64,000 nucleotides of DNA from Pseudomonas sp. GV071 (GCF_003050835.1 NZ_QAOJ01000004.1:248001-312000); one strand, 5' to 3'. Positions 1-10,264 are shown, counted from the stretch's first letter. Numbers and translations are program-made. The notes: generated by a model not told the origin, from the letters alone.

Positions 1-970
1 GCTCGATTTTCAGCTCGCTGCCGGCACCGACGTTGCGGTCGAACACTTCGCCGTAGTTACCCACTTGCTTGATGATCTGCACGGCCCAGTCTTTCGGCAG
101 TTTCAGGTCTTTGCCGTATTCGCCGTCAGCACCCAGCAGACGCAGAACGTCTGGGTTCTTGCTGCCTTTGGCTTCAGCTTCAACGTTCTTCGAAGTCACA
201 CCGGCTTCTTCAGCGTTGAGCATGGCGAACAGAGTCCACTTGACGATGCTGAACCACTCTTCGTCGCCTTTACGTACGACTGGGCCCAGTGGCTCCTTGG
301 AGATCACTTCCGGCAGAACCACGTAGTCGCCCGGCTGAGCCAGCTTGATACGCTGAGCGTAGAGCTGCGACTGGTCGGAGGTCAGCACGTCGCAACGGCT
401 GGCTTCCAGCGACTTGGCGCTTTCGTCGGAGGTATCGAAGGTGATCGGGGTGTATTTCAGACCGTTCGAACGGAAGTAGTCGGACACGTTCAGTTCGGTA
501 GTGGTACCGGCCTGGATGCAGATGGTCGCGCCGTCGAGTTCCTTGGCGCTGGAAACGCCGAGCTTCTTGTTAACCAGGAAGCCGATACCGTCGTAGTAGG
601 TTACGCCGGTGAACACCAGGCCCATGCCCGCGTCGCGGGAGCTGGTCCAGGTGGTGTTACGCGAGAGCATGTCGACTTCGCCGGACTGGATCGCGGTGAA
701 GCGCTCTTTAGCGGTCAACGGGCTGTATTTTACTTTCGAGGCATCGCCCAACACGGCGGCAGCAACACCGCGGCAGATATCAACGTCGATACCCTGGTAG
801 TTGCCCTTGGCATCTGGAACCGAGAAGCCCGGCAGACCGTCACTTACACCGCACTGAACAAAGCCTTGTTTCTTGACTTTATCCAGAGTCGCGCCCGCTT
901 GAGCGAAGCCGCTGGCGCCAAGAATGGTCGCTGCGGTCAGGATAGCCAGGGTGGATTTCACCATCTTCAT
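1..970 (-). CDS. aapJ: General L-amino acid ABC transporter substrate-binding protein AapJ (3' end missing)
   Basis: Periplasmic solute-binding protein of the broad-specificity L-amino acid ABC importer (AapJQMP). Reading the minus strand from the ATG at 968-970 gives a basic-hydrophobic signal peptide (start MKMVKSTLAILTAATILG, cleavage near GFAQA), then the family opening with a single early Cys in VQCGVSDGLPGFS and the stretch KERFTAIQSGEVDMLSRNTT typical of SBP family 3. The frame stays open through 323 codons to the window edge, so the last few residues and the downstream permease/ATPase genes lie outside. A GGAGG box sits 5 nt before the ATG. AapJ is preferred over a generic glutamate/aspartate binder because of the length and the RNTTWTSSRDAGM segment. 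Confidence 0.92.
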   Translation of the reverse strand, partial: MKMVKSTLAILTAATILGASGFAQAGATLDKVKKQGFVQCGVSDGLPGFSVPDAKGNYQGIDVDICRGVAAAVLGDASKVKYSPLTAKERFTAIQSGEVDMLSRNTTWTSSRDAGMGLVFTGVTYYDGIGFLVNKKLGVSSAKELDGATICIQAGTTTELNVSDYFRSNGLKYTPITFDTSDESAKSLEASRCDVLTSDQSQLYAQRIKLAQPGDYVVLPEVISKEPLGPVVRKGDEEWFSIVKWTLFAMLNAEEAGVTSKNVEAEAKGSKNPDVLRLLGADGEYGKDLKLPKDWAVQIIKQVGNYGEVFDRNVGAGSELKIE

Positions 971-2192
<1,222 letters not shown>

Positions 2193-2219
2193 ACACCACC
2201 CCGCAGAAAAGGTCAGCAG

Positions 2220-4133
2220 ATGAACCCAGCCGTAGCTCCCGTACCCGCTATCGCCTCGTTGCGCGACACCCTGGCGATTGAACAAGTGGCCTTGCAAGAC
2301 CGCGACATGCCCGCCAGCACTTACCAACTGCTGCAGCGCAGTGCGGCGCGCACCCCCAACGCCACGGCGCTGACCTTTGTGCTCCACGGCAACCCTGAAG
2401 AACAGCCCCAACGCCTGAGCTACGGCGAGCTGTTCGCCAAGGTCACCCAGACTGCCAACGCCCTGCACCGCCTTGGTGTGCGGTCAGGCAAGGCGGTGTC
2501 GTTCCTGCTGCCCAACCTGCCCCACACCCATTTCACCTTGTGGGGCGGCGAAGCGGCCGGGGTGGTCAATGCGATCAACCCGCTGCTCGACAGCGAGCAC
2601 ATTGCCGAGCTGATTCGCGCCTCCGACTCGGAAGTACTGGTGACCCTGGCGCCCTTCCCCGGCACCGACCTGTGGGACAAGGTCGCCGACCTGCGTGAGC
2701 ACCTGCCAGAGCTCAAGCACATCATTACCGTGGACATGGCCAACTACCTGCCCGAACCACAACGCAGTGGCGTCAAAGCGCAGCGTGGCGGGCTGCCGGC
2801 CGGCGTGCTGGACTTCGACGAGCTGATTGCCGCCTGCCCCGCCGACCACCTGGAAAGCGGCCGGGTCATCAGCCCGGACGACATTGCCTCGTACTTCCAC
2901 ACCGGCGGCACCACCGGCACGCCGAAACTGGCGCCACACACCCACCGCAACGAAGTGGCGATGGCGATGATTCTGGCCTACGCCATCGACCTGCACGCCA
3001 GCGACGTCACCCTCTGCGGCCTGCCGCTGTTTCACGTCAACGGCGTGATGGTCACCGGCCTGGCGCCGTTTTACGTCGGCGCCGAAGTGCTGCTGGCCAC
3101 CCCGCAGGGCTACCGCAGCCCGAGCCTGATCCAGAACTTCTGGAAGATCATCGAGCGTTACCGAGTGAGTTTTTTCAGCGGCGTGCCGACCATTTATGCC
3201 GGTTTGCTGCAGGTGCCGAGCGCTGGCCATGACCTCTCCAGCCTGCGTTATGCACTGTGTGGCGCAGCACCGATGCCGGTGGAGCTGATCCGCCAGTTCG
3301 AAAGCAAAACCGGGCTGAAGATCATCGAGGGTTACGGCCTTACCGAAGGCACCTGCGGCAGTTGCGGCAACCCACCGGCGGGTGCCAGTCGCCCAGGCTC
3401 CATTGGCATTCGCATGCCCTATTGCGAAGTGAAAATCGCCGTGCTCGACGAACACGGCAACTACCTGCGCGACGCCGCCGAAAATGAAATCGGCAATCTG
3501 GTGCTGCGTGGCATTACGGTGTTCAACGGCTACCTGCAGGCCGACAAGAACAAAGGCATTTGGGTGGATGGCGACTGGTTCAACACCGGCGACCTGGGGC
3601 GCATCGATGCCGACGGTTTCATCTGGCTGACCGGCCGCAGCAAGGACCTGATCATTCGTGGCGGCCATAACATCGACCCGCAGATGATCGAAGAAGCCCT
3701 GCACAAGCACCCGGCCGTGGCCATGGCCGCGGCTGTCGGCAAACCTTGCGTGAAAGCCGGCGAGTTGCCGGTGGTGTATGTGCAATTGGTGCCAGGTGCC
3801 ACCGTCAGCACCGAGGAACTGCTCAGCCATGCCGCCGCGCACATTCCAGAGCGCGCGGCAGTGCCCAAGGATGTGTGGATCATCGAGGCCATTCCGCTCA
3901 CTGCTGTGGGTAAAACCTTCAAACCGAGCCTGCGCTACGACGCCATCCGTCGGGTTTTCGAGGCCGACCTACGGCATATCGACCCAGAGGTGCGTGTTGA
4001 GGTCAGCGCCCACGACAGCTTCGGCCAATTGGCACGCCTGTACTTCCCCGAGCTAGACGCGGCGCGCCATGCAGCCATTGAGGCGTGCCTGGCCGGATAT
4101 GCCGTGCGCTATGAGGTAGTGATCGGCGCCTGA
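2220..4133 (+). CDS. Acyl-CoA synthetase (AMP-dependent synthetase/ligase)
   Basis: A 637-aa ATP-dependent carboxylate:CoA ligase. The adenylation core shows the phosphate-binding loop HTGGTTGTPKLAPHTH (near residues 225-240), the A5 motif GYGLTEGT, the hinge NTGDLGRIDADGFIWLTGRSKD and the C-terminal catalytic Lys in TAVGKTFKPSLR. It is longer than a typical 540-560 aa FadD, with about 50 N-terminal residues before the adenylation fold and about 70 after the catalytic Lys. The substrate is not readable; a medium or branched acyl chain is possible. It is probably co-transcribed with the esterase ending 27 nt upstream. AAGGT precedes the ATG. Confidence 0.87.
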   Translation: MNPAVAPVPAIASLRDTLAIEQVALQDRDMPASTYQLLQRSAARTPNATALTFVLHGNPEEQPQRLSYGELFAKVTQTANALHRLGVRSGKAVSFLLPNLPHTHFTLWGGEAAGVVNAINPLLDSEHIAELIRASDSEVLVTLAPFPGTDLWDKVADLREHLPELKHIITVDMANYLPEPQRSGVKAQRGGLPAGVLDFDELIAACPADHLESGRVISPDDIASYFHTGGTTGTPKLAPHTHRNEVAMAMILAYAIDLHASDVTLCGLPLFHVNGVMVTGLAPFYVGAEVLLATPQGYRSPSLIQNFWKIIERYRVSFFSGVPTIYAGLLQVPSAGHDLSSLRYALCGAAPMPVELIRQFESKTGLKIIEGYGLTEGTCGSCGNPPAGASRPGSIGIRMPYCEVKIAVLDEHGNYLRDAAENEIGNLVLRGITVFNGYLQADKNKGIWVDGDWFNTGDLGRIDADGFIWLTGRSKDLIIRGGHNIDPQMIEEALHKHPAVAMAAAVGKPCVKAGELPVVYVQLVPGATVSTEELLSHAAAHIPERAAVPKDVWIIEAIPLTAVGKTFKPSLRYDAIRRVFEADLRHIDPEVRVEVSAHDSFGQLARLYFPELDAARHAAIEACLAGYAVRYEVVIGA

Positions 4134-4446
4134 GACTACCGAAATAAACAGGGAACGGAAAAACCGGTAGCACACTCAGAATTGTTGCCGGGCTGTGAAC
4201 CGCTGAGCAGCAGATTGCTGCCTTGCCAGCTATGGTTCACCTGGGTCTTTTCCCTAGCAACCTCAAGCGGCGAAATGCCATCAGGTAGTGCGGCGAACAT
4301 GATGATCGCCCGCCTCCACCGCAGCATTTCGCTCGAGCTTGCAACGGGTCAGATCCTGTTCAGCTAAATCGGATTTTCGCACTTACGAAAGGATGCGTCG
4401 CGATGCCATTCCCTTTTGCTTATTCACACGGAACGCTTCAATTGCG
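4134..4446. other. Intergenic gap before the diguanylate cyclase
   Basis: This 313-nt gap holds no gene that I can support. Short frames on both strands (61-63 codons) have no ribosome-binding site and no recognisable motif. The downstream cyclase frame stays open upstream to a TTG at 4339, so translation could start inside this gap, but the extra residues are not domain-like. I see no strong terminator after the acyl-CoA synthetase stop. Confidence 0.4.
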
Positions 4447-5385
4447 ATGAAAGACGCGCAGTGGCAGGCCGACCTGCATTCCATTCATGACATGCGTCTG
4501 TTCCAGAATGTCGCCGCCCATAATCTGGGGCGCCTGCTGGAGCAATTTCACGCCTTTGAACTGGACGCCGAGGAAGTGCTCCTCTCCCCGTTCGACCGTA
4601 ACCAGCACCTGTATGTGTTGCTGGAGGGCGAACTGAAGGTGTTTCTCGCCTCCCTGGACAACCCGGCGGTGAAAACGCTGCAAGCGGGCGAGTGCGTGGG
4701 CGAAATCAGCTTCATCGACAACGACCACCCTTCAGCCTACGTGGTGGCGGCTACCCGCTGCCTGGTACTGCGCTTGCACCGTGAGTCGCTGTTCAGCCTG
4801 TTCGCGCAATCGCCGGAGCTGATGCAGAACCTTCTGGAGCTGCTGTGCGAACGGGTGCGCCAGGGCAACCAGATCATCATCGACAGTGAGCAGAACGCCA
4901 ACGTCGATACCCTGACCGGCGCCTTCAACCGGCGCTGGCTGGAACACATCTTCGAACGGGAAAACACCCGCTGCGCCTTCAACGGCCAGCCGATGTGCCT
5001 GCTGATGCTGGATGTCGACCACTTCAAGGCCTACAACGACAACCACGGCCACCTGGCCGGCGATTACGCCCTGTGCCTGGTGGCGCATACCCTGCGCAAC
5101 CAGTTGCGCCCGAAAGACAGCCTGACCCGCTATGGCGGCGAAGAGTTCGTCATTCTGCTGCCGGAAATGAACGCCGACGAAGGCCGCGCAATCGGCGAAC
5201 GCCTGCGCGCGGCGCTGGAGCAGGTGAGCTCGTTTTATTCGCCGGTAGGTGTGTTGCCGGGGGTGACGATGTCGATTGGCCTGGCGGAGATTCGGCCGAA
5301 CGATACGTTGCAAACGTTGATTGCCCGGGCCGACAGTGCGCTGTATCAGGCCAAGCAGCAGGGGCGTAATTGCCTGTGCGGTTAA
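4447..5385 (+). CDS. Diguanylate cyclase with N-terminal cyclic-nucleotide-binding-like domain
   Basis: Synthesises c-di-GMP from two GTP. The N-terminal half (about residues 20-140) is a CAP-type effector-binding fold, with LLEGELKVFL and the phosphate-binding-cassette-like ECVGEISFIDNDHPSAYVV. The C-terminal half is a GGDEF domain: DTLTGAFNRRW opens it, the active site is GGEEF at residues 230-234, and an allosteric I-site RPKD (221-224) lies exactly five residues upstream, so product inhibition is expected. There are no membrane segments. I chose the ATG at 4447 (312 aa) because the sequence before it, back to a TTG at 4339, is not domain-like. The gene is followed by a shared hairpin terminator. 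Confidence 0.88.
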   Translation: MKDAQWQADLHSIHDMRLFQNVAAHNLGRLLEQFHAFELDAEEVLLSPFDRNQHLYVLLEGELKVFLASLDNPAVKTLQAGECVGEISFIDNDHPSAYVVAATRCLVLRLHRESLFSLFAQSPELMQNLLELLCERVRQGNQIIIDSEQNANVDTLTGAFNRRWLEHIFERENTRCAFNGQPMCLLMLDVDHFKAYNDNHGHLAGDYALCLVAHTLRNQLRPKDSLTRYGGEEFVILLPEMNADEGRAIGERLRAALEQVSSFYSPVGVLPGVTMSIGLAEIRPNDTLQTLIARADSALYQAKQQGRNCLCG

Positions 5386-5397
5386 CCACGATCCCGT

Positions 5398-5460
5398 AGG
5401 TTTTCGCAGACACAAAAAAGCCCGGCTAGTTGCCGGGCTTTTTTGTGTCTGCGAAAACCT
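5398..5460. terminator. Perfect 29-bp-arm bidirectional terminator
   Basis: Arms 5398-5426 and 5432-5460 are exact inverted complements around the 5-nt loop TAGTT. The core is GCCCGGC/GCCGGGC flanked by A6 and T6, so each strand sees a hairpin plus a U-tract. It sits between convergent genes (diguanylate cyclase and the YajG-like lipoprotein). The right arm reaches the first base of the lipoprotein stop codon. Confidence 0.9.
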
Positions 5461-6044
5461 TACTGCGACAGGATCTGGCCAATGGTTGGATCTTTGAAGG
5501 TGCGCGTCAGGGCATCGCTCAACACGTCACTGACCAGCTTGGTGTTGGTGTCCTGGTTTGGCGCCATGCCGAACTTCTGGTCCAGGGTTGCACCGTAACG
5601 GCCGCTGTAACGGCGAGTAGCGTTCTGCACGTCGGCGCGGAAGGTAGCGCCAATGCTGGCTTCTGTTACATACAGGCCTTCCTTGGGCGACTGGTACTTC
5701 AGCTCGGCCAGGGTGATGGTGATTTGCGGAGCGTTCAGCGCACCCGGCGACGGAGTGAAGCCGAGCAGACGAACCGCAGCTTCAGCCTGCTGCTGGATCT
5801 TCGGCAGAATGTCGGCGCCGGCAACGCTGATGGCGCTGGTCTCCGGGTACAGGCCGCCGCGGGTGCCGAGTACCGGCGATGGACGACCATCCACTACACG
5901 CACCACCACAGGCTGGCCTTGGCCGACCGGGGTCAGGTTGCTGGTAAGTTTTGGAGTCGGGCTGAGTTGTTGCGGGCTGTGGGCACAGCCAACCAGCGTC
6001 AGACTGGTTACAGCGATCAGACCAAACAACAGACGGTGCAGCAT
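5460..6044 (-). CDS. YajG-family outer-membrane-type lipoprotein
   Basis: A 194-aa predicted lipoprotein. The N-terminus MLHRLLFGLIAVTSLTLVGC ends in the lipobox LVGC, so the mature protein is lipid-anchored at that Cys and begins CAHSPQQLSP. The body carries VVVRVVDGRPSPVLGTRGG and an ITLAELKYQ segment typical of YajG. The upstream frame is open to 6188, but GGAGAG is correctly spaced only for the ATG at 6044 (or one at 6050, two residues longer). The role is unknown in the family. The E. coli homologue sits beside ampG, which is not the case here. Confidence 0.85.
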   Translation of the reverse strand: MLHRLLFGLIAVTSLTLVGCAHSPQQLSPTPKLTSNLTPVGQGQPVVVRVVDGRPSPVLGTRGGLYPETSAISVAGADILPKIQQQAEAAVRLLGFTPSPGALNAPQITITLAELKYQSPKEGLYVTEASIGATFRADVQNATRRYSGRYGATLDQKFGMAPNQDTNTKLVSDVLSDALTRTFKDPTIGQILSQ

Positions 6045-6565
6045 GCTCATCTCTCCACAGGGATTAGAACGCCCGATTGGGCCGCTTGAAGTGGCCGCAG
6101 TATACCCAGCGCGAACCCGGCCTGACAGCGCTGAAATGTCAGACACAGCAGGCCTGGCGAGGTTCCGACGATAGTGGCGTTTTAGCATGTCAGACGGTTG
6201 AAATACCGGTCGGCATCGGTGCGAAGTCAGGGGTTGGCGTTGGCGGGCTGACCGGTGGGTGAAGAAAAGTCACGCTAAAAAACCAACTTTTGTCATTTCG
6301 CCGTTATAATCGCGCCCCGATTATAAGGACGTCTCCTGCTCGGGCCTCGCAGCTACCCTGATGAACTCAGCATCAGCCCGCACCGCCCCAGAGAGTCGCC
6401 CACTTCGCGTGACCTTCCGGCACCACTGCCCTTGCTTGCACACCTGCTACTTACGGGGGGTAAAAGCGCGCAGAACGTACCCTTGGCACCCGAACTTTTG
6501 AGGTTCACGTTTCCAAAAGAGCGTGAAAAAACGGTTTCACAACTTCACAAGAGTGTGGCGAGCAA
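6045..6565 (+). promoter_or_regulatory. Promoter and long leader of mqo
   Basis: This 521-nt gap contains a perfect sigma-70 -10 hexamer TATAAT at 6305-6310 on the plus strand. The -35 at the expected distance is poor, so an activator may be needed. It would leave a 5' leader of about 250 nt before mqo. A second -10-like TTATAA lies at 6321-6326. No gene is visible in the gap. Confidence 0.5.
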
Positions 6566-8080
6566 ATGGCGCAAAACGATTACGAGGCTGTCGATGTGCT
6601 GCTGGTAGGTGCCGGCATCATGAGCGCGACATTGGCCGTGCTGTTGAAAGAGCTCGACCCCAGCATCAAGCTGGAAGTCGCTGAAATGCAGGCGTCCGGG
6701 GCCATTGAAAGCTCCAACCCCTGGAACAACGCCGGTACCGGTCACGCCGGTCTGTGCGAACTCAACTACACCCCCGAAGCCGCTGACGGCTCGGTGGACA
6801 TCAAGAAAGCCGTGCAGATCAACACCCAGTTCGAGGTGTCGAAGCAGTTCTGGGCGCACTTGATGCAGCAAGGCAATTTCGGTTCGCCGAAAGCCTTCAT
6901 CAACCCGATTCCGCACCTGAGCTTCGTGCAGGGCGAAAAGGGCATCAGCTTCCTCAAGACCCGTCACGCCGCCATGGTCAAACACCATGCCTTCGATGAC
7001 ATGCTCTACAGCGAAGACAAGGCCACCATGGCCGAGTGGATGCCGCTGATGATGCCGGGCCGCGCCGCCGATGAAGCCATCGCCGCCACCCGTGTGGAGT
7101 CCGGTACCGACGTCAACTTCGGCGCCCTGACCAATCAACTGCTGAAATTCCTCGCCGAGCAAAGCGACTGCCGCGTGACCTACAACCAGAAGGTTGTCGG
7201 CCTCAAGCGCACCGACAAAGGCTGGCGTGTCACCATCAAGGACACCCAGTCCGGTGCCAGCCGCGAAGTCGACACCAAGTTCGTCTTCCTCGGCGCCGGC
7301 GGCGCGGCCCTGCCGCTGCTGCAGATGTCCGGTATTCCGGAAGGCAAAGGTTTCGGTGGTTTCCCGGTGAGCGGCCAGTGGCTGCGTTGCGATGACCCGG
7401 AAATCGTCAAACAGCACGAAGCCAAGGTGTACAGCCAGGCCGCAGTGGGTTCGCCACCGATGTCGGTGCCGCACCTGGACACCCGTGTGGTCGACGGCAA
7501 GAAATCCTTGCTGTTCGGGCCCTACGCCGGCTTCAGCACCAAGTTCCTCAAGCACGGCTCGTTCCTCGACCTGCCGCTGTCGGTTCGCCCGAGCAACCTC
7601 GGCCCGATGCTGGCCGTGGCGCGCGACAACTTCGACCTGACCAAGTACCTGATCAGCGAAGTGTTGCAGTCCAGCGAACAACGCATGGAGTCGCTCAAGC
7701 GTTTCTTCCCGAACGCCAAAGCCGCCGACTGGCGCCTGGAGATTGCTGGCCAGCGCGTGCAGATCATCAAGAAAGACCCGAAAAAAGGCGGCATCCTGCA
7801 GTTCGGTACCGAACTGGTTGCGGCCCAGGACGGCACCATCGCCGCCTTGCTGGGCGCCTCCCCAGGTGCTTCGGTGACCGTGTCGATCATGCTGGAACTG
7901 ATCGAGCGCTGCTTCCCTGAACAGGTCAACGCGGCCTGGGCCGAGAAGCTCAAGGCGATCTTCCCGGCACGCGAGAAGGTGTTGGAAAGCGATGCCACGC
8001 TGTATCGCGAAGTCAACGCTCGCAGCAACGAGCTGCTGGGTTTGACGCCGCGCAAGGTAGAAACAGCTGCAACCGTGTGA
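6566..8080 (+). CDS. mqo: Malate:quinone oxidoreductase
   Basis: FAD-dependent peripheral membrane enzyme oxidising L-malate to oxaloacetate and passing electrons to quinone, the main malate dehydrogenase of the Pseudomonas TCA cycle. The 504 aa open with the dinucleotide-binding motif [19 protein letters not shown], followed by [20 protein letters not shown] and later [20 protein letters not shown] and [18 protein letters not shown], all hallmarks of Mqo. Length agrees with the family (about 490-550). It stands alone between its own promoter region and a strong terminator. Pseudomonads often carry two mqo copies, and which one this is cannot be told from the window. Confidence 0.96.
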   Translation: MAQNDYEAVDVLLVGAGIMSATLAVLLKELDPSIKLEVAEMQASGAIESSNPWNNAGTGHAGLCELNYTPEAADGSVDIKKAVQINTQFEVSKQFWAHLMQQGNFGSPKAFINPIPHLSFVQGEKGISFLKTRHAAMVKHHAFDDMLYSEDKATMAEWMPLMMPGRAADEAIAATRVESGTDVNFGALTNQLLKFLAEQSDCRVTYNQKVVGLKRTDKGWRVTIKDTQSGASREVDTKFVFLGAGGAALPLLQMSGIPEGKGFGGFPVSGQWLRCDDPEIVKQHEAKVYSQAAVGSPPMSVPHLDTRVVDGKKSLLFGPYAGFSTKFLKHGSFLDLPLSVRPSNLGPMLAVARDNFDLTKYLISEVLQSSEQRMESLKRFFPNAKAADWRLEIAGQRVQIIKKDPKKGGILQFGTELVAAQDGTIAALLGASPGASVTVSIMLELIERCFPEQVNAAWAEKLKAIFPAREKVLESDATLYREVNARSNELLGLTPRKVETAATV

Positions 8081-8093
8081 TGGCAAATAACTG

Positions 8094-8124
8094 AAAAAAA
8101 CGGCGCCTGGTGCGCCGTTTTTTT
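8094..8124 (+). terminator. Rho-independent terminator after mqo
   Basis: Stem CGGCGC (8101-8106) / GCGCCG (8112-8117) with loop CTGGT, preceded by A7 and followed by a run of eight T. It lies 20 nt after the mqo stop. Confidence 0.9.
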
Positions 8125-8140
8125 TATGCCTATACAAACG

Positions 8141-8203
8141 CATCGCGGCTAAAGCCGCTCCTACCAGATCGCACATTTCGTAGGAGCGGCTTTAGCCGCG
8201 ATG
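8141..8203. repeat. Paired REP element (inverted)
   Basis: Two 24-bp arms (8141-8164 and 8180-8203) are exact inverted complements around a 15-nt spacer. Each contains the Pseudomonas REP core CGGCTAAAGCCG plus CTCCTAC. It is placed between convergent mqo and the OYE gene, as is typical of REP pairs. Confidence 0.9.
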
Positions 8204-8216
8204 TTTTTATGCGGAC

Positions 8217-8242
8217 AAAAAAAAGCCCCACCGAAGTGAGGC
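8217..8242 (-). terminator. Terminator of the OYE/tetR operon
   Basis: Read on the minus strand: stem GCCTCAC/GTGGGGC (one G.T pair) closed by a TTCG tetraloop and followed by eight T. It lies 47 nt past the stop of the flavin oxidoreductase gene. Confidence 0.8.
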
Positions 8243-8288
8243 CTGAAAGTGCTGCGCCAACGAGGGCGCAGCAAAGGGAAAGCGTGTC

Positions 8289-9398
8289 TTAAACCAGGGT
8301 GGTCAGCGCATCACGGCTGAAGGCGAGAATCTCGTCTTCACGGCCATCACGCACTTTCACTGCCCAGTCCGGGTCAACCAGCAGTGCACGGCCCACGGCC
8401 ACCAGGTCGAACTCCTGCTTGTTCAAACGCTCCAGCAAGGCATCGAGTTTTTCTGGCTGCGCGACTTTGTCGGTCTTGACCATGAACTGCATGAACTCGC
8501 CATCCAGGCCGACGCTGCCGACGGTGATGGTCGGTTTGCCGGTGAGCTTGCGGGTCCAGCCGGCCAGGTTGAGGTCGGAACCGTCGAATTCCGGCTCCCA
8601 GAAACGGCGGGTGGAACAGTGGAAAATGTCCACGCCGGCATCGGCCAGCGGCTGCAGGAATTCACCCAGGGCTTCTGGCGTGGTGACCAGGCGCGCGGTG
8701 TAGTCCTGCTGCTTCCATTGCGAGAAACGGAAGATGATCGGGAAGGTCGGGCTGGTGGCCGCGCGTACGGCCTTGATCAGCTCAATGGCAAAACGCGAAC
8801 GGTTGGCCAGGCTGCCACCGTATTCGTCGTCGCGCTGGTTGGAGCCTTCCCAGAAGAACTGGTCGATCAGGTAACCGTGGGCACCGTGGATTTCCACGCC
8901 GTCCATGCCGATGGCCTGGGCGTCTTTGGCGGCCTGGGCAAAGGCGGCGATGACCTCGTCGATGTCTTGCTTGGTCATGCCATGCACAACTTCAACACCG
9001 TCCTTGGTTTTGCCGCTTGGGCCGAAGCCTGGAACGCTGGCGTCCGGCTCGGTGCCGATACGACGTACGCTGCCGACGTGCCAGAGCTGCGGAACGATCT
9101 TGCCGCCTTCGGCGTGTACCGCATCAACCACCTGTTTCCAGCCGGCCAGGGCGTCTTCACCGAAGAAGCGCGGCACGTGCGGGTAACCGTTGGACGCTTT
9201 GTGGCCGACAGTGGTGCCCTCGGTGACGATCAGGCCCACGCCTGCCGCTGCACGGCGACGGTAGTACTCGATCACGCCCGCATTCGGCACGCCGCCCGGG
9301 GAGAACGAACGGGTCATTGGCGCCATCACCACACGGGTCGGCAGTTCCAGTTCGCCGAGGCGGAAGGGTTCGAACAGGGCTTTCACAAGAGCGGTCAT
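8289..9398 (-). CDS. NADH:flavin oxidoreductase, Old Yellow Enzyme family (NemA / xenobiotic reductase-like)
   Basis: A 369-aa FMN-dependent ene-reductase reducing activated C=C bonds, nitro groups or electrophiles such as N-ethylmaleimide. A TIM barrel is evident: RVVMAPMTRS at the first strands, IVPQLWHVG, and the substrate-anion-binding pair H171/H174 in EIHGAHGYLIDQFFWEGSNQ, followed by the FMN-binding DEYGGSLANRSRF. The HxxH pair is one of the two classical OYE arrangements. AGGAG is 7 nt before the ATG. It lies 54 nt downstream of a TetR gene on the same strand, which parallels the nemR-nemA arrangement and suggests induction by electrophiles (inference). Confidence 0.9.
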   Translation of the reverse strand: MTALVKALFEPFRLGELELPTRVVMAPMTRSFSPGGVPNAGVIEYYRRRAAAGVGLIVTEGTTVGHKASNGYPHVPRFFGEDALAGWKQVVDAVHAEGGKIVPQLWHVGSVRRIGTEPDASVPGFGPSGKTKDGVEVVHGMTKQDIDEVIAAFAQAAKDAQAIGMDGVEIHGAHGYLIDQFFWEGSNQRDDEYGGSLANRSRFAIELIKAVRAATSPTFPIIFRFSQWKQQDYTARLVTTPEALGEFLQPLADAGVDIFHCSTRRFWEPEFDGSDLNLAGWTRKLTGKPTITVGSVGLDGEFMQFMVKTDKVAQPEKLDALLERLNKQEFDLVAVGRALLVDPDWAVKVRDGREDEILAFSRDALTTLV

Positions 9399-9452
9399 GC
9401 AATTCTCCTAACAGGCATCAGATGTGGGCAGCCAAGGCTGGCCAGTCGGTGA

Positions 9453-10073
9453 TCAAGGGCTGGGCGTCAGCAGACGCTCCAGTTGGTGCAGAAACACGCT
9501 CAGTGGCGCGGCGTTGGCGCCGGCCTTCATGCGCATCAGGGTGCCTTCCCAGGCATTGGCGATAAATTCCGCCAACTCCACACAATCAGTTGCAGCGTTC
9601 AGCTCACCGGCTTCGCGGGCCTCGGTGAGGCACTGGGCGAGGATGTCCACCGAGCGCTGCAGAATGCTTTCCACCTGCAAACCAATCGGCTGCGACGGTT
9701 CGGCCATTTCAAAACTGAGGCTGCCGATAAAGCAGTGGTATTGCGGGCGCTCCTGACGGCGGAAGTGGTTCAACAGCTCGCCGTAGAACGTCAGGATGCG
9801 TTGGCACGGGCTCAGGCTCCGATCACCCAGGGCCTGCGCATAACGCTGCAAGCGCGGCGCATAGAGGAACTCCAGCGCGTGCACGGCGAAGTCTTCTTTG
9901 CTGGCGAAGTAGTGATAGAACGAGCCTTTGGGGATACCGGCGGCCTGCACGATCTCTTGCACGCCAGTGCCGTGGTAGCCGCGACGCAGCATCACTTCCG
10001 AGCCTTTGGTGAGGATCAGGTCGCGCTTGTCGAGACGGATGTTGGGGTTAGCGTTGGTCATGGCGGCGATCAT
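9453..10073 (-). CDS. TetR-family transcriptional regulator (NemR-like)
   Basis: A 206-aa repressor-type regulator. The N-terminal helix-turn-helix is clear: LTKGSEVMLRRGYHGTGVQEIVQAAGIPKGSFYHYFASKED in the frame (residues about 20-60), followed by an all-helical ligand domain with the TetR_C segment CLTEAREAGEL near residue 160. It is the first gene of a two-gene operon with the OYE reductase, which makes autoregulation and control of the reductase likely. Neither the ATG at 10073 nor that at 10061 has a good ribosome-binding site; the latter would drop four residues. A GACCGGTC palindrome abuts the start. Confidence 0.88.
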   Translation of the reverse strand: MIAAMTNANPNIRLDKRDLILTKGSEVMLRRGYHGTGVQEIVQAAGIPKGSFYHYFASKEDFAVHALEFLYAPRLQRYAQALGDRSLSPCQRILTFYGELLNHFRRQERPQYHCFIGSLSFEMAEPSQPIGLQVESILQRSVDILAQCLTEAREAGELNAATDCVELAEFIANAWEGTLMRMKAGANAAPLSVFLHQLERLLTPSP

Positions 10074-10075
10074 AT

Positions 10076-10083
10076 GACCGGTC
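10076..10083. promoter_or_regulatory. Putative operator of the TetR regulator
   Basis: The 8-bp perfect palindrome GACCGGTC lies 2 nt before the ATG at 10073 (15 nt before the alternative ATG at 10061). Further symmetric positions (A and T spaced every other base) extend it to the pattern ANANGACCGGTCNTNT. Core GACC/GGTC palindromes are common TetR-family sites. No binding evidence is available here. Confidence 0.55.
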
Positions 10084-10264
10084 GTCTCGCTTCGCCCAGC
10101 ATCATTGATGGCAGTGATAAAGCACTACAAAGGGATCGGTTTATCGCGATATCGCGATGGCCCGGTTTCATCAATAGCAGCTATCAAACGGGTCGATTTC
10201 AACCGAAGCGGAGCGAGGAATAGTCTGGCCTCACTCTCACTCACCGGGCCGATAGGAGGCTCCA

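Noticed and set aside
4136..4327. A 63-codon frame on the minus strand directly after the acyl-CoA synthetase gene, and a 61-codon frame on the plus strand at 4182-4367
   Set aside because: No ribosome-binding site, no motif, mutually overlapping; the gap looks non-coding.
8141..8203. REP hairpins as intrinsic terminators or attachment sites
   Set aside because: They lack U-tracts, recur in intergenic DNA across the window in several variants, and the real terminators lie beside them.
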